Position numbers and translations under genes: made by a program | Part shown: in pieces, positions 45,841-54,713 of the stretch | Layout: the number at the start of each line of letters is the position of its first letter | How positions within the stretch are numbered: the first letter of the stretch is position 1 | Source of the DNA: Glycine soja | Taxonomy: Eukaryota; Streptophyta; Magnoliopsida; Fabales; Fabaceae | NCBI RefSeq assembly: GCF_004193775.1 | Contig: NC_041003.1 | Coordinates: forward strand, 25,946,961 to 26,010,960 | Direction of reading: 5' to 3' | Length of the DNA: 64,000 bases | The notes under the pieces: generated by a model | What the model saw: the letters and a program-made list of their open reading frames with translations, nothing else | Database searches by the model: none | What the model was told of the DNA's origin: nothing

Positions 45841-47334
45841 TGTTGGATCTAGTGGCCTCGGAATAATTAAGAAGGGGGGTTGAATTAATTATGAACATGT
45901 ATCGACTAATTAAAAATTTATCCTTCTTAATGTTACTAGATTCAATTAGGCTTTACTACTAAGTTATGAGGAAGTAAAGAACAGAAACAATAACTTAGAC
46001 AAAAGTAAAGCGGAAATAAAAAGTACACAACGGAAAATAAAGAGTGTAGGGAAGAAGAAGACAAACACAAGATTTGTACTGGTTCGACAACAACTCGTGC
46101 CTACATCCAGTCCCCAAGCAACCACCGATTCTTGAGATTTCCAATAACCTTGTAAAATCCTTTACAAGCAAAGATCCACAAGGGATGTACCCTCCCTTGT
46201 TCTCTTTGAACAACCAAGTGGATGTACGCTCCACTTGAACTGATCCACAAGAGATGTACTCTCTCTTGTTCTCAGTATAACAACCCAAGTAGATGTATGC
46301 TCTACTTGTACCACAAAGGATGTACGCTTCAATGTGTTAAGACAAAGAATTCTTAAGCGGTTAGTCCCTTGAATCTTTGTAAGGGGAAATAAAAGATATC
46401 TCAGGCGATTAGTCCTTTGAAATCTTTTGTTTAAAGGGAAAGGGAAGAATCAAAATAATTCTCAGGCGGTTAATCCTTTGAATCTTTTGTCAAGAGGAGG
46501 AAGGGAGAATCAAAAGAATTCTCAGGTGGTTAGTCCTTTGAATTATTTGTCAAGAGGAAGAAGGGATGAAAAGATAGCACACTTTTGTTTTCTGCAGAAT
46601 TTCCACTTGCAGAAAAACAAAGTTTTGAAACAAAGTTCAGAAAGCTTTTTGGCAAAGAAAAAGCAATGGGCAATGGTTAGAGAAAGATTTTTAAAAATAA
46701 TTGTTTGGAAGAATATCATATATGTATTGAATGTGTGCCAAAGTCATGCTTTTATAGACTCTTCATGTCTGGTCAAAGAAACCATTGGAAAAGTAATGAC
46801 TTTTGAGAAAATCATGTTAAGAGTTATAACTCTTAACTTTTTATTCAAAATTGTTCACTGGTAATCGATTACCTCAAAGGTGTAATCGATTACACAATGC
46901 ATTTTATGAAAAGTTGTGACTCTTCACAATAGGATTTGAATTCCAACGTTTAGATTCACTTGTAATCGATTACTAATATAGTGTAATCGATTACACTATT
47001 TGAAAATTATTTGAAAACATTTTGAAAACCAAACTGGTCACTGGTAATCGATTACTGATAACTGGTAATCGATTACCAGAGAGTAATCACTCTGGTAACT
47101 TAGAAATTTGAGAAAATTATTTTGTAAAAAAAAACTGTGCAATTTGGTTTTTGAAAAAATCTTTTAATACTTATCCTATATGAAGTCTTGACTTGCTGCT
47201 TCTTGATTTCTTCTCTTGAATCTTGAATCTTGGATTGGATTCTTGATGCTTGATCTTGAAGTCTTGAATCAATCACTTGGGCTTTTGGCATCATCAAAAT
47301 TGCTTGGTTCATCATCATGAAGTTTGTTTCTACA
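45841..47334 (-). mobile_element. 5' LTR of Copia element 2, full length
   Basis: 1494 bp, TGTAGAAACAAAC...AGATCCAACA on the minus strand. It has six or more GTAATCGATTAC motifs between 46860 and 47080. Four tandem copies of a unit carrying AATTCTCAGGCGGTTAGTCC-like text lie at about 46340-46560, and GATGTACNCTC repeats at 46190-46330. The same modules occur in reverse complement in the LTR at 13106-14649. Confidence 0.88.
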
Positions 47335-47627
47335 TATGGTTGTTGGGAAGTGGGTCTTGGGTTGAACTTCTTCACCTTTTGATACAAATGCCTCATCCAT
47401 TGACACATCATGCTGCTGTAGTACGCTAGGCTAGGCTAAACCATTGAAATTATAGTTAGTCAAAGAACATATTGTCTTAGGATTTCTTTTAGAGGGGGCT
47501 AATTATACATTTTCCATAATAGCATTGGTTCATGAAGCTGGGAGAGCACCTCATTATGATCAATCATGATAGAATGACATAAACATCATATTGAGATACC
47601 CTCAATATGCATTTTCAATGTGTGTTG

Positions 47628-47880
47628 CTACTCTAATTTGGCTGAGTAAGAGAGAGCATTATTATTGTTGATAGCTGCTGCTGGTTGGTGCCCCACAAAC
47701 AAAGCCACATGACCCATAAGCTTGTCTTTTCTAGAAAACAAGGTTCCACATGTGCCCTTCCACTTGAGATCCCTATAGTGCTTCTTATGCATCCTCAGAT
47801 CAGAGAGCACCGAGAATTACTTTTGGTTGCACCTCAGACCCATAAGCCTCTTATTCATGTCCACAAAAGCTACAAACACT
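47628..47880 (-). pseudogene. Captured STOP1-type C2H2 zinc-finger fragment
   Basis: Minus strand, frame [20 protein letters not shown] followed by [20 protein letters not shown] and VGHQPA. This matches my recollection of the C-terminal zinc fingers of STOP1-like factors (proton/aluminium tolerance), where CGTTFSRKDKL.GH.ALF.GH.PA is diagnostic. The expected first Cys of the last finger and the His of HEKHC are altered, and an in-frame stop lies just upstream near 47820. Outside this block similarity is lost, so it is a captured exon piece, not a gene. Confidence 0.75.
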
Positions 47881-48389
47881 CTTGAGCGATCCATTGAAAC
47901 CAATTTGACTGAAAATTGGGCCCATGATTGGATCTATTTATCTATTGTATTCGGGACAACCACATCAAGTTTATCTATCAAATGAATCATCAAATATCAA
48001 AGCTTACAATTTTAACGTAGAAAAAAATGATTATACATTGACATTTTCTATTTTTTTATAGTTATCCAATATTTAATGTAATATGGACTTACTCTTTGTT
48101 GCAATACGTTTTTTCTTATACAATGGAAATTCCTAGTAGTGAATGTCCTTATTGAAGGCCTATCTCTGAACAATCCTATTGATATTGTAAGTTTGTAAAG
48201 GAAAGTCATGAGTCACTATTTTTCACTCATTTCTTTTATGAGTATATAGTGAGAAATACGCTTGAAATTCTAGTGGAATTTCACTGCATGATGCATATTA
48301 TTTAATTATACAATATCCTAAATGTAACTCATAATGACTCAGTTTCTAGTAAAAAAGCTAGCTAGTTGTTCATTGCAAGATCTAAAAAG

Positions 48390-48720
48390 AGTGCATTTGT
48401 GATTGCACAAATGACAAGCTAGCACATAAATTGCCTATTCAATATAAACTGCATGTTCCATATCCACATTTGCACTCATCAACTTCATCCAGAGCATAAA
48501 CCAAAATGATCCACTTGTCATGTCCATAAAATAGTATCCAACTATGGTTCTAATGGCCTGCCATGTGTTGTCCAATGTGATCCTTTGACTCCATATAGGC
48601 ACTGCTTCACCTGCCTTTTTCTTTCATACAAGAATCCATTTTGCTATCACACACGCCAATGCGGCTAAGGCTCCCGAGTGAATCCAAAACAAGGGAATCA
48701 ACCAGTATATTGGAAGCTTC
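48390..48720 (-). pseudogene. Captured fragment of an NRPS-like/AMP-synthetase-type protein (tentative)
   Basis: The minus strand reads PIYWLIPLFWIHSGALAALA, then one stop, then AVPIWSQRITLDNTWQAIRT and YYFMDMTSGSFWFMLWMKLM. The pattern, a membrane helix followed by 'DxxWQAxRTxVGxYFxxMTSGS', is what I recall from a plant AMP-binding, non-ribosomal-peptide-synthetase-like protein. No database check was possible. Nearly 100 codons with one stop, in the same orientation as the other captured pieces, supports a once-coding exon. Confidence 0.5.
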
Positions 48721-48928
48721 TTGACACTTTTTAGGTAAACAACACAGTTCAAGGGAGCATATAGTCCTGTAGTCCTATAGTCCCTAGTATTTGGAAGTTC
48801 CCTCTTTTCATATTAGGCCTTAGATAATTCATCCATCTGAATCTACAACTTTTCCCACATCTTGCAAGACATGAAAACAATCCTCACTAGCTAATTAATT
48901 GGCTTAATTATAATTTTGACAAGTGTTA

Positions 48929-48930
<2 letters not shown>

Positions 48931-49022
<92 letters not shown>
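48931..49022. repeat. (AT)n microsatellite
   Basis: About 46 AT dinucleotides. It begins exactly where the captured MYB exon ends, at the position of its intron donor. Confidence 0.96.
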
Positions 49023-49026
<4 letters not shown>

Positions 49027-49161
49027 GCAAACTTGGGGAGTTGGCGCCAATTGTAGCAGCCATACCTAGTGACATAAGCAATTAACTTAACTTCATATCT
49101 TCCTCTGGAGTCCAAGTACCTTTCTCATTCCACTTTTGTCACAAGATGGGGTTCTCACCAT
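49023..49161 (-). pseudogene. Captured R2R3-MYB first-exon fragment
   Basis: Minus strand, ATG at 49161: MVRTPSCDKSGMRK, then after a one-base loss the R2 repeat text (TWTPEED-like), a five-base gain, and KLIAYVTRYGCYNWRQLPKF followed by AG|GT. R2R3-MYB exon 1 normally ends at this FAG|GT site, so a complete first exon was taken up with its splice donor. Two Trp of the repeat are visible or altered (NW kept, GSW changed to GCY). It lies in CACTA DNA and opposes the transposase genes. Confidence 0.8.
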
Positions 49162-49797
49162 CTTTGTGAAAAAGAAAAACAAATGTACTTGAACTCACTT
49201 GTGTTTCAGCGTTTGTGTTTGCTTTAGTATGTTATTGCACAACTATTGAGGCTTACACCTTATGGTATGATTCATTCATGTGGGTGGTCATTGAGTTCTT
49301 TATTGGATTGTTGCTCTGTTTTTGGACCGTGCTGCTCATCATCACAGGTACAAATGTTTTTTGTAAACTTTTGATCTCGTTGTTCGTTACCAATTTTTTT
49401 ATTACTTGTTCATTGCCATTAATGAGAATTGATATATGTTATACAAATTATGTTCATCATGAGTGAACCTTAGATTCCCGTTTGAGATTAAATACAATGA
49501 TTCTTGCGGACAGTTTGCATTAATCATTGTATTGAATCTTGAATTGTCCATTAGTTGTTCTCTGAGTGCATCTTCATTGTCGGGGAATTAATCTCACCAC
49601 TTTAATGTCGTGTACTTGGAGATCAATATGAAATGTTGCCAAAATTTCATCAAATTTATCAAAATAGACTTAACCTTGACGTATACAGGTACCATAAAAA
49701 AATGTCTTCCTGAATGGGATAGGGCCACACCTTAAATGAAAAAGTGAGATTTGCATGCATCGAATAACTTTCCGAGTATCACAGAGTTATTATTTAG

Positions 49798-50470
49798 ATG
49801 GATCAAAGTTGGATGAATGAAATTCGCATGAGCCCTGCGTATGAGGAAGGCGTCGAACAGTTCCTGCAATTTGCTTCAGAAAGAAGTCGACCGGATGAAA
49901 ATGGGAAATTTTTTTGTCCTTGCAAAATTTTTTGAACGTGAGATGACAAAAACTTGACGACATACGGGAGCATCTGTTGTGTGATGGGATTAAGAAGAAT
50001 TATACAATGTGCATATGGCATGGTTAATTAACAAACATGTAGAGTGGGACCCAATCTGAATCGTTGGATGTAGAAATGGAGATCGCTTGGAGGATATGAT
50101 TCGTGACCTTGGACAAGAGTCTTTTCAGCAAGCATATGCCCCTATGTATGATACATTGCAAACTGATTCAAAATAGCCTTTTTATCTGAGGTGCAAGAAT
50201 TCCTTGACGCTGTTGTCGGTGGTGTTAAGTCTAGTTAATGTGAAGGCCAAATATGGGTGGAGTGACAAAAGCTTTAGTTCACTGCTTCAAGTAGTGCACG
50301 ATGTGCTTCCAGAGGAAAAAATGTTGCCTAAGAGTTACTATCAGGCCAAGAAGATATTGTCCAATGGGTATGGAGTATCAGAAGATTCATGCTTGCCTAA
50401 ATGATTGCATACTGTATAGACATGAATTTCAAGAAATGCCCAAATACCCTAGCTGTGGGGTATCACCACC
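49798..50470 (+). pseudogene. CACTA TNP2 transposase, N-terminal remnant
   Basis: ATG at 49798 gives MDQSWMNEIRMSPAYEEGVE and QFLQFASERS...GKFFCPC, the transposase-associated domain (PF13963). Stops follow. Later blocks in shifting frames read DDIREHLLCDGIKKNYTM (about 49950), LPKSYYQAKKIL (about 50326) and EYQKIHACLNDCILYRHEFQ (about 50373), the start of the Tnp2 domain (PF02992). The reading frame then passes straight into the TNP1-like gene, so the catalytic DDE core is missing. Confidence 0.85.
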
Positions 50471-52172
50471 CAACTCTCCTCCTCCTCCTACTAGTGCAGC
50501 ATCACAGTCGCCATCTACCTTGAAGCGGACAAGAAAAGCCACACGGCTAAGATCATTGGCATCTAGACTAATTAGGGCAGAGAGACCGCTTGTCCATGTT
50601 GATCCTGCGACAAGGAAAGCCGACTGTCCCCACAGAAAGTTAAGAACATATTTAGGGATTGTCGCTCGTGAAAAGGTGGATGTGACATATGAGAATTAGA
50701 AACAAGTCCCTGCTGCTCAGAAAGATTTAATATGGGAGGATATTCAAGTATTTTAGTTAAATCTTGCATTTTGTTGATTGACAATCAAATTGTAATTTAG
50801 TAACAATAGAATGTAATTTTTCGTTTGTCAGACTGAATTTGATATCCCTGAAGCATTTGATCCAAGGACAAAAAAGAAAATACTTCAGACTGTGGGGGAG
50901 TAGTGGAGACAATTTAAGTATGATTTGACACTGAAAGGGGCACTTGCAGCCGACAAGGAAAGTGTCGACGATACTGTATGCAAAAAGTACGACATTAGCA
51001 AGGAGAAGTGGGCCCAATTTCGTCAGACTCGCAGAGACCCTTCGCGGGAGGTAAGTTTATGATTTTCATTGTTTTAAAATTTATATTTACTTACTATTAT
51101 ACATTGTAATGACAACTTTCAATAATGTTTAATTTTTACAGGATGTGCGAAAAAAGGCACAGTCCATCCAGAAACAAAACACTGCCCATCACGTGTTGTC
51201 TCGTGGGGGTTATGAATATCTAGAAAACAAGTTGATAAAGGAGAAGAAAAAGAAAAAAGTGGAGGAAGCTGCTCAATCCGGAAGCACTAACACCGTGATT
51301 GATCCTCCATCTCCTATCAGAGAACACGTGAAGAGGAAGATGGCCCGCACCAAGAAAACTGGCCAAATGACGTCTGAGACAACAAAGGAAATTGCTGACA
51401 AGATTGTAAGTCACTTTCAATTTTTAATTGCAATTATTTATGTTTATTGTGTGATTAGGTAAACCAATAAATGTGTTCCTTACAGGATTCGTTGGAAGAG
51501 CAAGCCTCACAGGGTTCCTTTGTCGCCCATGGACGTTAGGATGTACTGACTGTTGCCATTGGGCAACTAGAACACCCTGGTCGTGTGCGTGCTACTGGAG
51601 CCGGTGTCACGATCAAGAAATACTTTGGACCGGCTCCAAGGACCTCCTGCACGTCTTCCTCCATGACTCCCGAAGACTTGGAGCAGCTGACACAAAAAAT
51701 CAAGGACCAATTGGAGGATCAATCACAGAAAAAGTGACTTGACAACTAATGTTATCCTTCAGCCAGATGCAGTCCCAGTTTCAATCGCAGATGCAATCAC
51801 AGGGACTCGCACTACCTCCTGAGCCTGAGGTTGGTCCTTTAGCTACTCGTGTCAGCACAAAGGATATTTGTGTTGATCCCTCAGGGAATGATCCAGACAT
51901 GGGTGACTCAGAAAAATGTGGGTGTTACGTCGAAGAAAATCCTCCCCACCTGGTTGCCCTAGGAAGACTTTATGAGGGGTCCATAACCGTTCACAACATT
52001 CCTTTGCTCCATGATCAAGTCAATGTTGGTGTTGAGGAGGTTAAAGATGCAGATGCTCCCATTCCAGTACCCACTGAAGAGGTTAAGTTAGTGGGGCAGA
52101 CACTTAAGACCTTCCTTGCTTGGCTGACACATCTTGTCAAGCGTTTATCAGAACAAGTATTTCAGTGTCATT
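50471..52172 (+). pseudogene. CACTA TNP1-like second gene (Transposase_24-like), with introns
   Basis: After a Pro-rich linker come RTRKATRLRSLASRLIRAER (about 50529) and KLRTYLGIVAREKVDVTYEN (about 50637). DIPEAFDPRTKKKI lies near 50838 and KEKWAQFRQTRRDPSRE, slightly altered, near 51000. VRKKAQSIQKQNTAHHVLSR follows at about 51146, after an intron. A Gln/Ser-rich stretch SQMQSQFQSQMQSQGLALPP is at about 51764. This is the PF03004-type TNP1 protein thought to bind subterminal repeats. Introns are visible at about 51050-51142 and 51406-51485. Several frame breaks are present. Confidence 0.8.
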
Positions 52173-52228
52173 AAATGTTTTTTTTTTCAATTAAAGTGCT
52201 CACTGTAATTAAATTATGTTAATTAACT

Positions 52229-53425
52229 GTGTTGGATAAACAAAGAGCTGTGGGTGCAGATAGGCCAGATCATGATGTCGATGATCCCCTATATCTGATG
52301 ACATTGACAATCCCACAACTTTTTCTAAAGCTGTTGAAAGTTATGTGGGATGCTACTATGTTTGGGGTGTTTAATGACAACTTCCCCTTGTACATAAAGA
52401 ATGAAGATTTGTCTGAAATAACACACGGTGGTCAATGTCTCAGCATCTCTGTTATACAATTGTGGATTTTGTGATTCAGTTCACATTATTGTTTATTACC
52501 TAACCTATTGTTTTTTATTCATACATAATTTACTTTATGTTAATGACAATAGGCATATGAATGAGACAAGTATAAGAGCGGGGAATGTCGATGTGTATGG
52601 ATTCCTTGAGCCACAGTCCATATAGAGATCTGGGCAATCACAATTTGAATCAGAAAGTTATATTAAGAATTGGATGCAGAAATCAAAGAGGGATGTGTAC
52701 CTAGCAACCTACTTGAATGGGTAAGTTAAACTGAAAAAATGAATTTAAATAATGTATAATACTATAATAACCTATATTGGTCTCCACTATAGTGCACATT
52801 AGCAAATGGTCGTCATTTTGCCTAAGGAAAATGTTGTCATCTGGTTTTGTTCATTGCATAATAGGTCAGATAACTACCTCAAAGGAATAATTAACAGGTC
52901 AATGTTATTTTCAATACATTTGCATTAGCATTAGTCGGGAACATCAATATTTTAATTGTACAATAAGCATCAATGTTTGTATTCAACAGTGCTTTGAAAG
53001 AACTTGACAATACTCCACAAAGAAAATCCAAGGCTGCTAGGTGGATTGTTGTTAAAGTAAGTCATTTAAACAATGCTTCTAATTATATTTTAGTAATGTG
53101 TAGACTAATTTGTACTTAACATTGAATATTTAAATTTCATAATGTATTTAGTGTAATAGACAAAAAGGAAGCACTGAGTGTGGGTATTATGTCATGCATT
53201 GGATGTCAACTATAATCTTAGGAAGTTTCAAGAATAATTAGGAAACGGTAATTGTTTAATTCAAACAAATTTCATTTTTTTATTATTGGTATTATATCAT
53301 TAACTTATGTTTTATTATATCATACAGTATTTCAATGATGTTAGACCATTGGAACCAGAGAGATTGAAGGCGCTTCACATCCAGTGGGCAAAGTATTATT
53401 TGAAAGTTAAAAATAAAACCTAGGA
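52229..53425 (+). pseudogene. CACTA-borne Ulp1-like (C48) cysteine protease domain
   Basis: It continues the TNP1-like gene: DDPLYLMTLTIPQLFLKLLK (about 52278), GGQCLSISVIQLWIL (about 52429) and MNETSIRAGNVDVYGFLEPQ (about 52558). Around 52800 the AH.QMVVILPKENVVIWF block has the Trp of the catalytic HW pair replaced by a stop. STECGYYVMHWMSTIILGSF (about 53172) carries the catalytic Cys. EPERLKALHIQWAKYYLKV (about 53350) is the C-terminus. Introns lie between these blocks. Ulp1-type domains cleave SUMO-like substrates and are carried by several plant CACTA and MULE families. Stops make this copy inactive. Confidence 0.8.
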
Positions 53426-53634
53426 TGTTTAGACAATTTTGTAATTGTAGTTTAGTCAGTTTACATTTTTTACAATTCATGTCTCCTTAACATTAAATAT
53501 TTTTTCAATTCATAGTAATTAATAAATTTTTTTTGGAATTTCTGGTAAAAACTGTTTCAAAACACAATGAAAATTATATGTTGTGTGGTCTGCTTTTAAA
53601 ATTTGCAGGTTAATTTTGGGGTTATTAAAAAAAC

Positions 53635-54066
53635 AGACTCCATATTAAAAAAATCCTAAAAAACCGATGTTGTATGTTATTTTAACATCGGTTTTTTTAA
53701 AAACCGATGTTAAGTTTCATTAACAACATCGATTTTGGTAAAAAAAAATGATGTTGATGGTAATAAAACAACATCGATTCTTACCAAAAACCGATGTCTG
53801 TTATAAGAAAACAACATCGGTTTTTACTAAAAACCGATGTTGTCTTCATATATTAACATCAATTTTGGTTAAAAACGATGTTAATATGAAGATATATATC
53901 TTTTTTTTTATAATTCTTATTATATAACATCGGTTATTTAAATAACTGATGTTGTAATTTTATAGTAACATCAGTTTTGGAAAACCGATAAAACCGATGT
54001 TAACGATAATACTTTCAACATCAGTTAATAACCGATGTTGAAAGTCCCTAATAACCGATGTTGAAA
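53635..54066. repeat. CACTA right subterminal repeats
   Basis: Some sixteen copies of AAACCGATGTT or AACATCGGTTT and one-base variants alternate in orientation and form long AT-rich hairpins up to the terminal inverted repeat. The motif is the same as at the left end. Confidence 0.9.
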
Positions 54067-54084
54067 CCCTATTTTTTAGTAGTG

Positions 54085-54713
54085 TGAGATAAGAAGAATA
54101 GAAAAATGTTAAACTACAAATACTTAATCAATATGCTTCACCTCTATTAAGAGCACTCAGCTGAAGTTTGTAGTTCGTTGGAAAATATAATTACCCGACT
54201 GGAAAACATTAAGACTAGGTTGACCCTTAGCAACCTCCTTAATCCTAATGAGGATAGTTGGGTTTTAAGTGCTTGCTTTTGTTGTCTAATAGTCCTTTAT
54301 GATTATGTTTAATTCTATTTTTGTGTCTCTAATCACTTATTTTGTGATGTTTGATTAAGTAGTTATGCTTTCTTATGATAGTTGTAATGATTAAGTTGTA
54401 ATGTTTTTCTATGAATGAAATGCTATGATCTTTTTCCTATTCACACCATATATTTTTCTTTTTACTCTATGAGTAGTTGTGACTTTTTGGCCCTATTATG
54501 CCAAAAGGGGGAGAAAATAAGGAAGAAGTAGTGCATTGCATAAATACATTCATATACAACTCTACTTAATGATGATGATAATATGATTTGACACTTCTCT
54601 TAGTGTTTAGAAACTTTCAGGCTTTTTAAGAAAAATTTGTACTCTCAAGACTCTCCAAATGCACTTAAATGGCAATTCAAGTTTGGCATCATCGAAGCCA
54701 AAAACGGGGAGAT
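54085..54713 (+). other. Copia element 1 internal DNA after the CACTA insertion, with polypurine tract
   Basis: It begins with the TGA duplication. A frame containing SSLENIITRLENIKTRL (about 54175) looks like the helical C-terminus of the extra ORF that starts at 35506. The remainder is non-coding. The polypurine tract AAAAACGGGGAGAT (54700-54713) directly precedes the 3' LTR. Confidence 0.7.

Larger units (their letters stand above)
40814..47334 (-). mobile_element. Copia element 2, pol-deleted, nested in the CACTA
   Basis: A minus-strand Copia element with a perfect 5-bp duplication TATGG (40809-40813 and 47335-47339). The 5' LTR is 47334-45841, the primer site 45838-45828, gag 45837-44690, the extra ORF 43978-42050 (itself split by a solo LTR), the polypurine tract 41706-41692 and the 3' LTR 41691-40814. 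No protease, integrase or RT is present, so the element could only have moved with help, or pol was deleted after insertion. It is of the same family as the LTR at 13106-14649. Confidence 0.92.
37638..54084 (+). mobile_element. CACTA transposon carrying host gene fragments
   Basis: The left end is CACTACTGCAAAATGTAG at 37638. The right end in reverse complement is CACTACTAAAAAATAGGG, ending at 54084. Both are flanked by the 3-bp duplication TGA (37635-37637 and 54085-54087), the hallmark of CACTA elements. Subterminal repeats of AACATCGGTTTT in both orientations crowd both ends. After removing Copia element 2 the element is about 9.9 kb. Internal genes on the plus strand are a TNP2 remnant, a TNP1-like gene and a Ulp1-like protease. 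Minus-strand fragments resemble four host genes. Without a transposase core it would need another element to move. Confidence 0.93.

Noticed and set aside
48891..49115. Minus-strand ORF with a long IYIYIY run
   Set aside because: The run is the translated AT microsatellite; only the N-terminal part is meaningful, as a captured MYB exon.
52229..53425. A host SUMO protease gene
   Set aside because: It is collinear with a CACTA TNP1-like gene, carries stops including one in the catalytic HW pair, and ends just before the subterminal repeats.
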